Shown here piece after piece: positions 55,095 to 63,985 of a stretch of DNA of 64,000 nucleotides (its first letter is position 1; every line of letters starts with the position of its first letter). The DNA is taken from NCBI RefSeq assembly GCF_014646875.1, contig NZ_BMOC01000015.1:25218-89217 (forward strand), written 5' to 3'. The DNA is from Halobellus salinus (lineage in GTDB: Archaea; Halobacteriota; Halobacteria; Halobacteriales; Haloferacaceae). The notes under the pieces are model-generated. The model searched no databases and had not been told where the DNA came from. It worked only from the letters and a program-made list of their open reading frames with translations. A program made the translations under genes and the position numbers.

Positions 55095-55385
55095 ATGAGC
55101 GATGAGGGAAACGAGGCGCGACGTGACCTCCGGCTGCCCGAGGACGACGAGGTGTTCGCGGTCGTCACGGAGATGCTCGGCGCCAACCGCGTGACGGTCC
55201 GGTGTGCCGATAGCGTCGAGCGCACCGCCCGGATCCCCGGCCGGATGCAGAAGCGCATCTGGATCCGCGAGGACGATGTCGTGTTAGTCGAGCCCTGGGA
55301 CTGGCAGGACGAGAAGGGTGACATCACCTGGCGGTACGAGAAGGCCGAAGCCGACCAGCTCCGCGAGGAAGGGCACATTCAGTGA
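55095..55385 (+). CDS. eif1A: Translation initiation factor 1A
   Basis: aIF1A binds the A site of the 30S subunit during start selection. The 96-residue OB-fold protein has [40 protein letters not shown] and [22 protein letters not shown], all typical of the family. It overlaps the RIO1 gene as GTGA. Small-subunit factors aIF1A, RIO1 and the KH protein are grouped in many archaea. Confidence 0.97.
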   Translation: MSDEGNEARRDLRLPEDDEVFAVVTEMLGANRVTVRCADSVERTARIPGRMQKRIWIREDDVVLVEPWDWQDEKGDITWRYEKAEADQLREEGHIQ

Positions 55386-56281
55386 CGGACGACGAGGAGT
55401 TCGGATTTTTAGCGCCCGAGGAAGCGAACGCCCCCGGCGATGAGTGGGAGGAGATCGACGTTTCCGACACCGACGCCGACCGGATCGCCCGGAGCCGGGA
55501 TCGGGAGTTCAGCCAGTTTCGCGAGCGGCTGACCGACGCCGACCAGTTCAAAGTCGAACAGTCGGTCTTCGACGACGCGACCTTTGCGGCCATCTACAAA
55601 CTCGTCCAGGACGGCCACGTCGACGCCTTCGGCGGGCCGATCTCGACCGGCAAGGAGGCCAACGTCTACGAGGCGCTCGCCAGCGACGACGGGGTCGACC
55701 GCGACGTCGCGATCAAGATCTACCGGATCAACGCGTCGAACTTCCAGCAGATGCGGGAGTACCTCGAGGGCGACCCCCGGTTCGAGGGAATCGGTAGCGA
55801 CAAAAAGAAAGTCGTCCTGGCGTGGACTCAAAAGGAGTTCGCGAACCTCCGGCGCGCCGAGCAGGCGGGCGTCCGCGTCCCGAGACCGATCGCGGTCGAG
55901 CGCAACGTCCTCGTGATGGAACTCGTCGGGCTAGTGGAGGAGCGGGCCCGCCGGCTGGCGGAGGTAGATGTCGAGAACCCCGAGACCGCCTACGAGGTCG
56001 TCCGTGAGTATATGCGTCGGCTCCACGCTGCCGGCCTCGTCCACGGCGACCTCTCGGAGTACAACATGATCATCCACGACGGCGAACTCGTTGTAATCGA
56101 CCTGGGACAGGCAGTGACGGTCCACCACCCCAACGCCGAGGAGTTCCTCCGGCGGGACTGTCGTAACGTTGCGGCGTTCTTCGGCCGCCAAGGGATCGAC
56201 ACCGACGACTCGGAGCTCTACGAGTTCGTGACGGTGGTCGAGCCCGAACCGGGCGGGACGCCCGACGGTCCGGACGCCTGA
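55382..56281 (+). CDS. rio1: RIO1 atypical serine protein kinase
   Basis: RIO kinases act in small ribosomal subunit maturation. The 299-residue protein has the flexible P-loop [11 protein letters not shown], the catalytic HGDLSEYN and metal-binding [10 protein letters not shown] (DLGQA replaces DFG), and the N-terminal helix typical of RIO1. The GTG start at 55382 overlaps the aIF1A stop. An acidic N-terminal tail of about 50 residues precedes the kinase domain. Confidence 0.96.
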   Translation: MTDDEEFGFLAPEEANAPGDEWEEIDVSDTDADRIARSRDREFSQFRERLTDADQFKVEQSVFDDATFAAIYKLVQDGHVDAFGGPISTGKEANVYEALASDDGVDRDVAIKIYRINASNFQQMREYLEGDPRFEGIGSDKKKVVLAWTQKEFANLRRAEQAGVRVPRPIAVERNVLVMELVGLVEERARRLAEVDVENPETAYEVVREYMRRLHAAGLVHGDLSEYNMIIHDGELVVIDLGQAVTVHHPNAEEFLRRDCRNVAAFFGRQGIDTDDSELYEFVTVVEPEPGGTPDGPDA

Positions 56282-56323
56282 GACTGCGGGCGGTGTCGAC
56301 TCCACCCGCGCACCGCAACAAAG

Positions 56324-56331
56324 TTCTTAAC
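56324..56331 (+). promoter_or_regulatory. TATA box of the KH-domain gene
   Basis: ttcttaac is centred 28-29 nt before the ATG at 56356, so the KH gene can be transcribed separately from rio1. Confidence 0.5.
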
Positions 56332-56355
56332 TCCACTCACTGGGTAGTTCGGTGT

Positions 56356-56898
56356 ATGCAACACGTGAAGGTTCCGCAGGATCGCATCGGTGTCCTCATC
56401 GGCGAGGGCGGGGAGACGATGCGGGAGATCGAGCAGCGGGCGGAGGTCCGACTCGACATCGACTCCGGGTCCGGTGCGGTCGCGATCGACCAGGTCGGCG
56501 ACCCCGTGAGCGGGATGCTCGCACCCGACATCGTGCGGGCGATCGGACGGGGGTTCACCCCCGAGTCGGCGCTATCGATCCTCGACGACGAGCTTCGGAC
56601 GTTCGAGCTAGTGGATCTCGACTCACACACTCGGAACAAAAACGACCTCCGACGACAGAAGGGGCGGCTGATCGGCGAGGACGGCCGCACCCGCGAGTTG
56701 ATGGAGGAACTCACGGGCGCGGAGGTCGTGATCAAAGGGTCGACCCTCGGTGCCATCGGGCAGCCTGAAGAAGTCAGCGCGGTCCGGCGCGCGGTCGGTA
56801 TGATTCTTGACGGCGCCCCCCACGGCGCGGTCTACTCCTTCCTCGAGCGGAAACACAACGAACTCACACAAGGGTTCGACGTTCGGCAGTCCGGATAG
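56356..56898 (+). CDS. KH-domain RNA-binding protein, Dim2/Pno1 type
   Basis: The 180-residue protein has two KH domains: VPQDRIGVLIGEGGETMREIE and KGRLIGEDGRTRELMEELTG, each with a GxxG loop. It matches archaeal Dim2/Pno1 (aDim2p), which binds 16S rRNA near its 3' end and cooperates with RIO1. The start 56356 (MQHVKVPQDRIG) agrees with the family and the TATA box position. Gene order aIF1A-RIO1-Dim2 is conserved in archaea. Confidence 0.94.
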   Translation: MQHVKVPQDRIGVLIGEGGETMREIEQRAEVRLDIDSGSGAVAIDQVGDPVSGMLAPDIVRAIGRGFTPESALSILDDELRTFELVDLDSHTRNKNDLRRQKGRLIGEDGRTRELMEELTGAEVVIKGSTLGAIGQPEEVSAVRRAVGMILDGAPHGAVYSFLERKHNELTQGFDVRQSG

Positions 56899-56899
56899 C

Positions 56900-57022
56900 C
56901 GGGCGAGGCCGGAACAGGAGACCCGCACAGCCCTTGAGGCGAGCCGCGAGCAACTGGAGAACGGCGACGCTCACTCCCTCGAAGATGTCGCGGGCAAGTA
57001 CGACGTCGCCCTCGACGGGTAG
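56900..57022 (+). pseudogene. RelB-like antitoxin remnant (C-terminal part)
   Basis: Right after the KH gene, one frame reads PEQETRTALEASREQLENGD and AHSLEDVAGKYDVALDG then a stop at 57020-57022. This is the shape of the C-terminal, toxin-wrapping part of haloarchaeal RelB-like antitoxins (xxETLEASREALExGExxxLEDVAxEYGV, from memory). No start codon or N-terminal DNA-binding part is present. The pair with the next remnant supports the reading. Confidence 0.6.
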
Positions 57023-57027
57023 GGCGT

Positions 57028-57278
57028 ATGACCGAGGTTAGATCACGTCGTAAGCGGGCGAACAGGTGGCAGAACTCGAAAGCAAAACTCGCGAGCGGAT
57101 TCTGAAAAGGCTCGCCGAAGCGAGAAACTGGACCGACCGCCGACCGGAGCCGCCGAACGGATGGTCGTACTCCACACGACGTACTGGGGACCCCCGAGCG
57201 ATCAGCACGTGGAATCGAGAGACGAGTGACATCCTCCTCGCCGGGGGAGCCGGCCACCGGCGCAAATATAACGTATAA
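57028..57278 (+). pseudogene. RelE-like toxin remnant, frameshifted
   Basis: An ATG at 57028 (MTEV) is followed after a frame change near 57040 by ITS-stop-AGEQVAELESKTRERILKRLAEARNW, and later GDPRAISTWNRE and GHRRKYNV. These match the order of RelE/ParE-type toxin motifs (xxREQxAxLDxxTRERIxxRL, GDYRxIxxxDR, GHRRxVYxR; from memory). A frameshift and an in-frame TAA at 57051 break the gene, and the conserved Arg/Tyr positions of the middle (GYPYYRLR-like) have drifted to GWSYSTRRT. Dead toxin. Confidence 0.6.
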
Positions 57279-57352
57279 ACCGTCTGGTTTGTGTATTGTT
57301 ACCACGGATTAATCGGGCACGTCCGGTGGTTTTCGTGGCTGCAAACGACACA

Positions 57353-57360
57353 CTTATATA
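57353..57360 (+). promoter_or_regulatory. Strong TATA box of the thermosome gene
   Basis: cttatata is centred 30 nt before the ATG at 57387, with a purine-rich BRE-like stretch (gcaaacgaca) immediately before it. The mRNA start would be within about 3 nt of the start codon. A strong, likely heat-responsive promoter. Confidence 0.7.
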
Positions 57361-57386
57361 GAATCACAAACAATCAACGGGTGATT

Positions 57387-59072
57387 ATGTCTCAGCGAAT
57401 GCAACAGGGACAGCCGATGATCATTCTCGGCGACGACTCCCAGCGTACACAGGGTAAAGACGCCCAGTCGATGAACATCTCCGCCGGCAAGGCGGTCGCG
57501 GAATCCGTACGGACCACACTCGGTCCGAAAGGGATGGACAAGATGCTCGTCGACTCCGGTGGATCCGTCGTCGTCACCAACGACGGCGTCACCATCCTCG
57601 GCGAGATGGACATCGACCACCCCGCGGCGAACATGATCGTCGAGGTCTCCGAGACCCAAGAAGACGAGGTCGCCGACGGGACCACGACCGCGGTCGTCGT
57701 GGCCGGTGAACTCCTCGATCAGGCCGAGGAGCTCATCGACCAGGACGTCCACGCCACCACCATCGCGCAGGGCTACCGCCAGGCCGCAGAGCAGGCCAAG
57801 GAGATCCTCGAAGACAACGCCATCGAGGTCTCCGAAGAGGACACCGAGACCCTCCGGAAGATCGCCGAGACGGCGATGACCGGCAAGGGCGCGGAATCCT
57901 CGAAGGACCTGCTCGCCGAACTCGTCGTCGACGCCGTGCTGGCGGTCGCCGACGACGACGGCATCGACATCGACAACGTCTCCGTCGAGAAGGTCGTCGG
58001 CGGCTCGATCGACAACTCCGAGCTCGTCGAGGGCGTCATCGTGGACAAAGAGCGCGTCCACGAGAACATGCCCTTCGGTGTCGAGGACGCCAACGTCGCG
58101 CTGTTCGACGGCGCGCTGGAAGTCCGCGAAACCGAGATCGACGCCGAGGTCAACGTCACCGACCCCGACCAGCTCCAGCAGTTCCTCGATCAAGAGGAGA
58201 AACAGCTCAAGGAGATGGTCGACCAGCTCGTCGACGTCGGCACCGACGTGGTCTTTGTCGGCGACGGCATCGACGACATGGCCCAACACTACCTCGCGAA
58301 GGAGGGCATTCTGGCGGTTCGCCGCGCGAAGTCCTCCGACCTGACGCGACTCGCCCGCGCAACCGGCGGTAACGTCGTCGGCTCGCTCGACGACATCGAG
58401 GCCGACGACCTCGGCTTCGCCGGCTCCGTCGCCCAGAAGGACATCGGCGGCGACGAGCGCATTTTCGTTGAGGACGTCGAGGACGCAAAGTCCGTCACGC
58501 TCATTCTCCGCGGTGGGACCGAGCACGTCGTTGACGAGCTCGAACGCGCGATCGACGACTCCCTGGGTGTCGTCCGGACGACGCTGGAGGATGGCCGCGT
58601 TATGCCCGGCGGCGGCGCGAGCGAGACCGAACTCTCCATGAAGCTCGGCGAGTTCGCAAGCTCCGTCGGCGGCCGCGAGCAACTCGCCATCGAGGCGTTC
58701 ACCGAGGCACTCGACGTCATCCCGCGCACGCTCGCGGAGAACGCCGGCCTCGATCCCATCGAGTCGCTCGTCAACCTCCGCAAGGAGCACGCCGACGGCG
58801 ACTTCGCCGCCGGCCTCGACGCCTACACCGGCGAGATCGTGAATATGGAGGACGACGGCGTCGTCGAACCCCTCCGCGTCAAGACGCAGGCTATCGAGTC
58901 CGCCACCGAGGCGGCCGTGATGATCCTCCGCATCGACGACGTCATCGCTGCCGGTGACCTCAAGGGTGGCGGCAGCGACGACGGCGGCGACGAGGGTGGC
59001 GCCCCCGGCGGCGGTATGGGCGGCGGCATGGGCGGTATGGGCGGTATGGGTGGCATGGGCGGCGCTATGTGA
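57387..59072 (+). CDS. Thermosome subunit (group II chaperonin)
   Basis: The 561-residue chaperonin folds proteins in an ATP-driven double ring. It has [38 protein letters not shown], the catalytic [37 protein letters not shown] and [13 protein letters not shown], followed by the Gly/Met-rich tail ending GGMGGAM common in haloarchaeal CCT proteins. The ATG at 57387 gives [20 protein letters not shown]. Prefoldin alpha from 30210 is a likely partner. Confidence 0.97.
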   Translation: MSQRMQQGQPMIILGDDSQRTQGKDAQSMNISAGKAVAESVRTTLGPKGMDKMLVDSGGSVVVTNDGVTILGEMDIDHPAANMIVEVSETQEDEVADGTTTAVVVAGELLDQAEELIDQDVHATTIAQGYRQAAEQAKEILEDNAIEVSEEDTETLRKIAETAMTGKGAESSKDLLAELVVDAVLAVADDDGIDIDNVSVEKVVGGSIDNSELVEGVIVDKERVHENMPFGVEDANVALFDGALEVRETEIDAEVNVTDPDQLQQFLDQEEKQLKEMVDQLVDVGTDVVFVGDGIDDMAQHYLAKEGILAVRRAKSSDLTRLARATGGNVVGSLDDIEADDLGFAGSVAQKDIGGDERIFVEDVEDAKSVTLILRGGTEHVVDELERAIDDSLGVVRTTLEDGRVMPGGGASETELSMKLGEFASSVGGREQLAIEAFTEALDVIPRTLAENAGLDPIESLVNLRKEHADGDFAAGLDAYTGEIVNMEDDGVVEPLRVKTQAIESATEAAVMILRIDDVIAAGDLKGGGSDDGGDEGGAPGGGMGGGMGGMGGMGGMGGAM

Positions 59073-59073
59073 A

Positions 59074-59092
59074 AGCAGTCGGAGACTGTTTT
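59074..59092 (+). terminator. Hairpin and T-run after the thermosome gene
   Basis: CAGTC (59076-59080), GGA and GACTG (59084-59088) form a stem with extra A-T/G-T pairs, followed by TTTT. It starts two bases after the stop codon and suits transcription termination. Confidence 0.55.
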
Positions 59093-59397
59093 CCATAGGC
59101 CCTCAGGCGTCGCCTGACGCAGCCGGTGTAAGCGTCGGTCACGAACGCCTCACCCCCTACGACCGTAGCCCGAACCGCTCGCCGAACGCACGACCCGATT
59201 TTCTTTCGCGAACCGAACAGCCGAAGCCCCGTACGACGAGGCCGATCAGCCCTCCACGACCGCCGAAGCGTCTGCGATGCCCGCCGCCGAAGCGCCCCGA
59301 AGTGGGCGACTCGACGTACCACCGGGAGTTATAATCGGTCACATGTGTTCCGGCTGCGGGCACCCGCTCGGCAGACAGTAGCCGCAGAACAAAACGG
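59093..59397. other. Roughly 300-bp gap without a recognisable gene
   Basis: The stretch between the thermosome terminator and the small zinc-finger gene has only Arg-rich frames. An AT-rich gttataatc (59328-59336) could be a TATA box on either strand. No tRNA or hairpin of note was found. Confidence 0.4.
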
Positions 59398-59562
59398 CTA
59401 CTCGGTCCGGTCGATGTCGATCTGTTCTCTGATCGCGGCCAGTTCTTCGGAGTCCGCCAGCGACTCGACCTGCGTCCGGAAGTGCCGCTCGCAGAGCCCC
59501 ACCTTGAGTCCGTCTTTCTCGGCGGCGTAGGCGGCGTCCCGATCGCAGTAGTGGCACTGCAT
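59398..59562 (-). CDS. Small CxxC zinc-finger-like protein
   Basis: This 54-residue protein reads MQCHYCDRDAAYAAEKDGLK followed by VGLCERHFRTQVESLADSEE and an acidic tail. The CxxC at the start and a Cys-x(2)-His later (CERH) would bind one zinc. It looks like the small haloarchaeal zinc-finger families of unknown function. It is divergent in orientation from the thermosome and precedes nothing else on its strand. Confidence 0.75.
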   Translation of the reverse strand: MQCHYCDRDAAYAAEKDGLKVGLCERHFRTQVESLADSEELAAIREQIDIDRTE

Positions 59563-59626
59563 ACGTTCTTTTGGGTCCCACTGCGGTTTAAGTCCACGCC
59601 CCCGGTTATCGCCGTCGAAAACAGAG

Positions 59627-60454
59627 TCAGACCAGGTTCAGCCGGTCGGCGAAGGGATTGAACGCCGGCGCGGGCGGGCCGGCAACGCCGAGCGTCCGAT
59701 TGTGCGCGTCGGAGCCGCCGGTCCGGTGGAGGTCCGCCTCGGCGGCCACCTCGTCGACGCGCCCTGTGTCTTCGCGTTCTGCGGCCGCCCCGCTGTAGGA
59801 GTAGTACCGCTCGACAGCGTCGAGACCGCGGGCACAGTCGAGCGCCGCCTCGGTGTCGGGGTATCGGAACGGGTGTGCCAACCCGACCACCGCACACGCT
59901 TCCCGGAGCGCGTCGGCGCCCTCGGCGAACGTGGGGATCTCCCGCTCGACGTAGCAGGGGCCGTCGGAGCCGATCAGGTGTTCGAAGGCGCCGCTGTAGT
60001 CGTACGGCGCGTCGCTGTCGGCGATCGCGCGGGCGATCGTGGGGCGGCCGATCCCCTCGCTGACCTCAACTGCGACCTCGACACCGACGTGGTCTTCCAC
60101 CCGATCGACCATCTCCGCGGCGCGGCGCTTGCGATTCCGTTGGATCCGGCCGGTCACCGCCACGAGTGTATCGGTTTCGGAGACTCCATACCCCAGGAGA
60201 TCGAGGCGCTGGGGGCCGGCGTCGACCCTAAGTTCGATCCCCCGGATCACAGTCACCCCGTCGATCTCCTGGACGGGCGCGTTGAGTTCCGGGTGGATCC
60301 GATCGTGATCCGTGACTGCAACGGTGTCGAGCCCGCTCGCGCGGGCCACGCTGGGGAGTTCCGGCACGGTCAGCGTGCCGTCGGAGGCGGTGGTGTGGAC
60401 GTGGAGGTCCGCCGCGGGCCGGTCGTCGTCGCACCCGGGAACGTCGTGAGTCAC
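59627..60454 (-). CDS. PHP-domain phosphoesterase
   Basis: The 275-residue protein has the PHP motifs DLHVHTTASDGTLTVPE, VAVTDHDRIHPE, GIELRVDAGPQRLDLLGYGV, GLAHPFRYPD and GSDAHNRTLGV, with the expected His/Asp metal ligands. Relatives include RNA/DNA 5'-3' phosphoesterases such as RNase AM and histidinol phosphatase-like enzymes. The substrate cannot be assigned. The GTG at 60454 is 28 nt from a TATA-like ggatttact (60478-60486), so I chose it over an upstream ATG. Confidence 0.85.
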   Translation of the reverse strand: MTHDVPGCDDDRPAADLHVHTTASDGTLTVPELPSVARASGLDTVAVTDHDRIHPELNAPVQEIDGVTVIRGIELRVDAGPQRLDLLGYGVSETDTLVAVTGRIQRNRKRRAAEMVDRVEDHVGVEVAVEVSEGIGRPTIARAIADSDAPYDYSGAFEHLIGSDGPCYVEREIPTFAEGADALREACAVVGLAHPFRYPDTEAALDCARGLDAVERYYSYSGAAAEREDTGRVDEVAAEADLHRTGGSDAHNRTLGVAGPPAPAFNPFADRLNLV

Positions 60455-60566
60455 TGAACGGATGTGGGGTGCTGTGGAGTAAATCCTTTGGGCTGCCCGG
60501 TGGATCCGCAACCCATATTATGACAACTAAGGTCGGATTAGGTATTGGTAGGCCACCCCATACTGT

Positions 60567-60584
60567 AATGGAAAACCATTAAGA
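60567..60584 (+). promoter_or_regulatory. Promoter with small inverted repeat before the DUF5789-like gene
   Basis: cattaaga (60577-60584) is centred about 30 nt before the ATG at 60611. AATGG-AAAA-CCATT (60567-60580) is a perfect short inverted repeat overlapping it. Confidence 0.45.
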
Positions 60585-60610
60585 ACCTCCGGTCACTACG
60601 GACAGGTGTA

Positions 60611-60895
60611 ATGCGCTTGAACCGAACCGGTGACCTCATGCATGCCCACGAGTTCCCGGCGACAACCGAGGAACTCACCAAGGCGTACGGCGATCGGACA
60701 ATCGAACTCCCCAACGGGACTGCACGCCTCGGAGACGTACTCGAGCGTGCGGGCGCCGAAACGTTCACCAATGCCGTCGACGCGCACTCGGCGATCCTGT
60801 GTGGGGTCGGCCACGAGGCCATCGGCCGGCGGTACTACAGCGACCGGGACGCCTACGCGATGGGTGAAGACGGTCCCGACCAGGTCTCGTTCTGA
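60611..60895 (+). CDS. DUF5789-like small haloarchaeal protein
   Basis: The 94-residue protein begins MRLNRTGDLMHAHEFPATTE and contains ELPNGTARLGDVLERAGAET and AIGRRYYSDRDAYAMGEDG. This pattern (LPNGxExLxxVLxRxGxExFxxAxDAR, GRRxYSDR) is that of haloarchaeal DUF5789/DUF2795-like proteins as I recall them. It has no known role. Confidence 0.65.
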   Translation: MRLNRTGDLMHAHEFPATTEELTKAYGDRTIELPNGTARLGDVLERAGAETFTNAVDAHSAILCGVGHEAIGRRYYSDRDAYAMGEDGPDQVSF

Positions 60896-60931
60896 AACGC
60901 GGCGCTGTTCAGCGTCTCGGAACTGGTCGAC

Positions 60932-61921
60932 TCACACCCCGATATCAAGGGTGACCGACCCGTTTGTGTACCCCTCGACCCGGCCGGAGGGGCGGAGCCG
61001 AAACACGACCGCCGGTCGGTGGTGGACCTCCGGCCGCTCTCCGAGCACTGATTGCCACTCGTCGTCCGGGAACGACGAGCAGTCGACAAACAGGGTGACA
61101 CCGCCGCCGTGGGCCTCCAGTTGGCCGTCAGATTTCGTCTCTGCGGTGTCACGAACCGCCGCAACCGGGGTCCCCGCGCGCCGTTTCCCCACCGGTGTCG
61201 GTCTGGTCACCTCCACCAGTACCGCGTCCCCGCCCATCTCCGCGCGGTAGTCGATGGCGTGACCGGTCGACACCTCGATCTCGGGCTCGATGTCGTAGCC
61301 CGCCTCGACCAGAAGGTGGCCCGCGTTGAACTCACCCATCGCCGCGGTCATCCGGGTGAGGTCGAGGTGTTCCGAGGTCCCGAGCTTCCCCGCCATCACC
61401 TCCCGCCAGTCGTCCAGCGCCCGGGTCCGGAGGAACGACTCGTAGAACTCTAAGGCCTCTTCGCGGGTCGCGTCGGGGAACCCGGCGGCGTGATCGAAGA
61501 AGAACGCCCGCGTCGCCTCCCGGCCGTCCTTCGAGAGGAATACGGGGAGGAAGAACCACGACAGGTGCGGGTAGGGCTTGAGCCACGGGCTCTCCTCGTG
61601 AAGTTCGGCGGTGAGTTCGCGGGTCGCCCACCGCGAGACGTCGTCCGGGACACTGTCGAAACTGTACTTTTCGGTCCGCCAGAGCGCCTCCGGCGTTTCG
61701 GTGTTGCCCATCCAGTAGGCCTCGGTGTCGTTCCACACGAACAGCGCGGTGTCGCCGTTGTCCATCTCGAAGCGCTCGCCCGCGTACCGGTCGGGAGGTC
61801 GGAACCACGGCTGGCGACGGGTCGCGCCGAGATTCCGGTCGAGATCGCGGTAAACCTGCCCGACCACCCGGTCTTCGGTCCAGCGGCCGGGGGCGTGTCG
61901 GAAACGTAGTGGGCGTGCCAC
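60932..61921 (-). CDS. DUF5784-like protein with a possible nuclease-like core
   Basis: The 329-residue protein resembles a conserved haloarchaeal family (DUF5784, from memory). The C-terminal third has an arrangement reminiscent of PD-(D/E)xK folds: E197 in GEFNAGHLLVEAG, D224 in AIDYRAEMG and E237 in AVLVEVTRP, with Thr in place of the usual Lys. The N-terminal half is Trp/Arg-rich (WKPYPHLSWFFLPVF-like). It has no membrane segment. Nuclease activity is speculation. Confidence 0.6.
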   Translation of the reverse strand: MARPLRFRHAPGRWTEDRVVGQVYRDLDRNLGATRRQPWFRPPDRYAGERFEMDNGDTALFVWNDTEAYWMGNTETPEALWRTEKYSFDSVPDDVSRWATRELTAELHEESPWLKPYPHLSWFFLPVFLSKDGREATRAFFFDHAAGFPDATREEALEFYESFLRTRALDDWREVMAGKLGTSEHLDLTRMTAAMGEFNAGHLLVEAGYDIEPEIEVSTGHAIDYRAEMGGDAVLVEVTRPTPVGKRRAGTPVAAVRDTAETKSDGQLEAHGGGVTLFVDCSSFPDDEWQSVLGERPEVHHRPAVVFRLRPSGRVEGYTNGSVTLDIGV

Positions 61922-61978
61922 ACGCGATTGTAGCGCACCCTGCGGTTTATACTGTCGGCTCCGATCGACTCCCGTCCG

Positions 61979-63862
61979 CTACCCGTCGCCCCACACGTCC
62001 GACAGCGGGTGGTCGGAGGTGGCGTCGGAACCGTCCCCGTCGGAGGTGCTGCCGGAGCCGCCCCGGTCGGAGGCGCCATCGGACTCGTCCCCGTCGGCCG
62101 CGCGGCCGCTCCGGCCGGCGCTTCCGGCGCGACGCCCGCTTCCGCCCGAGCCGCGCCCGGTCCGGGATGTCGACCCCGGAGAGCCACGGCTCCGACCCGG
62201 CCGCGACGACGCCGCCGCGTCGGCGGCTGCCTCGAAGTCGGGGAGGTCCGGTACCGACAGCCGGTCGACCTGGTCGCGGAACCACGCCGGCATCTCCCCG
62301 CGGGTCCGGTCGAACAGGTCCACAAGCGACGAGTCCGCGAGGTAGGTCGCGCCGTAGTCGTCGGGCGCGCGGACCACCCGGCCGCACGCTTGGATCACGG
62401 TCCGGAGCGCGGTCCGGCGGTACCACGACCACTGGCCCTCCTCGAGCCGGCGGGCGACCCGCGAGTCGTTGGTGTTCTGATACGGCGCCTTGCAGACCAC
62501 CTGCCACCGGCACAGGTCGCCCGCCAGATCCAACGCCTCCTCCATCTTCACCGACAGGAAGACGTCGGGGTCGTCGGTGGCTTTCCACGACTCCAGGGCG
62601 GCGTCGCGGCTCTGGCGGTCGTGAGCGCGGACGCGACCCCCCAGCCCGAACCGGGCGAGTCGCGTCCGGAGTTCCGACTGGATCGCGTAGGAGTGACAGT
62701 GGACGAGCCCCTTCTCGTCGGGGTGGGCGGCGGCGATCCGCACCAGCGCCTTCGCCACCTTCGGAAGCGTCTCCTCGCGTTCCTCGTAGGTCATTTTCCC
62801 GCGCGTCACGTCGTACAGCGGCCGGTTCTCGACGGGAAAGGTGTGTTCGACGTCGACGAGGGCGACGTTCGAGGGATCGAGACCGACACCGCGGCAGAAC
62901 GCCGCCTTGTTCAGAATCGTCGCCGACAGCAGCGCGAACTTGTTGCCGCGGTCCCACACGGTGTGGTGGAGATATCGCGCGGGATCCAGCGGCTTGATGG
63001 TGATCGGGCCACCCTCGCCGTCGGGCTGGTCGACGACCCACGTGGTCGGGCTCTCGGGGTCGCGGGCGTCGGAGACGAACCAGGTGAGCTCCGAGCGGAG
63101 CTCCTGGAGCCGGTCGCGGCGGGCGGCCTCCTCGGGCGTCAGTTCGGGCCTCCCGGTCAGGTCGTCGCTCGCACGCTTGCAGACGCCTTCCAGCGTCTCC
63201 GCGAACCGTATCGTGCGCTCAACGGTGTCGGCGGTGGTCGTCACGTCCGGAACCCCAACGTCGTCCCACACCGGGACCGTTCGTGGCTTCAGTTCGACGG
63301 TCGCGTACATCTCCGCCCACTCGGCGAGCCCGTGTGCCTCGTCGATCACCACGACGTCGCGCTTCCGGAACACCTCCGACCCTGCGGTCTGCATGAAGTA
63401 CGCCAGCGTCATCGCCGCGATCGCGCGGTTCGACGCGATCGATCGGTCCGAGAAGTACGGACACCGGTGGCGGACCGAGCAGTCGAAGCCCGCCTGGCGG
63501 GCGCAGGGGGCGCGGTCGACCGGCGTGTCGGTCTCGCCGTTCAGGATGCAGGTGTAGTTGGACTTTCCCCGGATCACGTTGAAGTCGTCAAGCAACGGGT
63601 CCGCGGCGACGTCGTCAAGCTGGGAGACCTGCGGTGTGGTGTAGTACGCCGCGGTCGCGTCGGCGGGCGCGACGTCGTCGGTCGTCGCCGCTGCGCCCGC
63701 GACCGCCCGCGCGAGGAGAGACTTCCCGGAGCCCGTCGGCGCGCGCACGAGCACGATGTCGTTGCCCGCGGCGAAGGCGTCACGGATGTCCGACAGCGCC
63801 CGTCTCTGGGCGCCGCGGAACTCGGGGGCGGGAAACGACTCGGGGATCAGGTCCGGGTCCAC
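61979..63862 (-). CDS. XPD/DinG-type Fe-S DNA helicase
   Basis: The 627-residue superfamily 2 helicase has Walker A APTGSGKS (residues 41-48), four Cys (C105, C120, C128, C134) spaced as for the 4Fe-4S cluster of XPD, DinG and FancJ, DEAH box at residues 174-177, and motifs V/VI in VFLSVKMEEALDLAG and QACGRVVRAPDD. It probably unwinds 5'-3' in repair. The C-terminal 100 residues are a disordered Ser/Gly/Asp tail. Start is a GTG at 63862, matching the TATA box at 63885-63892. Confidence 0.92.
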   Translation of the reverse strand: MDPDLIPESFPAPEFRGAQRRALSDIRDAFAAGNDIVLVRAPTGSGKSLLARAVAGAAATTDDVAPADATAAYYTTPQVSQLDDVAADPLLDDFNVIRGKSNYTCILNGETDTPVDRAPCARQAGFDCSVRHRCPYFSDRSIASNRAIAAMTLAYFMQTAGSEVFRKRDVVVIDEAHGLAEWAEMYATVELKPRTVPVWDDVGVPDVTTTADTVERTIRFAETLEGVCKRASDDLTGRPELTPEEAARRDRLQELRSELTWFVSDARDPESPTTWVVDQPDGEGGPITIKPLDPARYLHHTVWDRGNKFALLSATILNKAAFCRGVGLDPSNVALVDVEHTFPVENRPLYDVTRGKMTYEEREETLPKVAKALVRIAAAHPDEKGLVHCHSYAIQSELRTRLARFGLGGRVRAHDRQSRDAALESWKATDDPDVFLSVKMEEALDLAGDLCRWQVVCKAPYQNTNDSRVARRLEEGQWSWYRRTALRTVIQACGRVVRAPDDYGATYLADSSLVDLFDRTRGEMPAWFRDQVDRLSVPDLPDFEAAADAAASSRPGRSRGSPGSTSRTGRGSGGSGRRAGSAGRSGRAADGDESDGASDRGGSGSTSDGDGSDATSDHPLSDVWGDG

Positions 63863-63884
63863 ACTGTGTCTCCGCCGTTCCCGG

Positions 63885-63892
63885 ATAAAAAA
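63885..63892 (-). promoter_or_regulatory. TATA box of the Fe-S helicase gene
   Basis: TTTTTTAT on the minus strand is centred 26-27 nt before the GTG at 63862, implying a leaderless mRNA. Confidence 0.6.
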
Positions 63893-63939
63893 CCTTCAGA
63901 CGGTGGGCGGCGACCAGAGGATCCCGGTCGCCCTACCTG

Positions 63940-63985
63940 AATCAAGGAGAGAGTCCCGCCGTTCACCGCGGGCGTGAATCCGACA
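63940..63985. mobile_element. Possible third IS200/IS605-like terminal hairpin
   Basis: CCCGC (63955-63959) and GCGGG (63968-63972) form a hairpin in gagagagtcccgccgttcac, the wording I associate with ends of haloarchaeal tnpB elements (GAGTCCCGCCGTTCACGGCGGG). The window stops 28 bases later, so the element cannot be followed. Confidence 0.4.

Noticed and set aside
59065..59322. 85-codon minus-strand frame after the thermosome gene
   Set aside because: Arg-rich composition with no conserved feature and overlap with the thermosome terminator.
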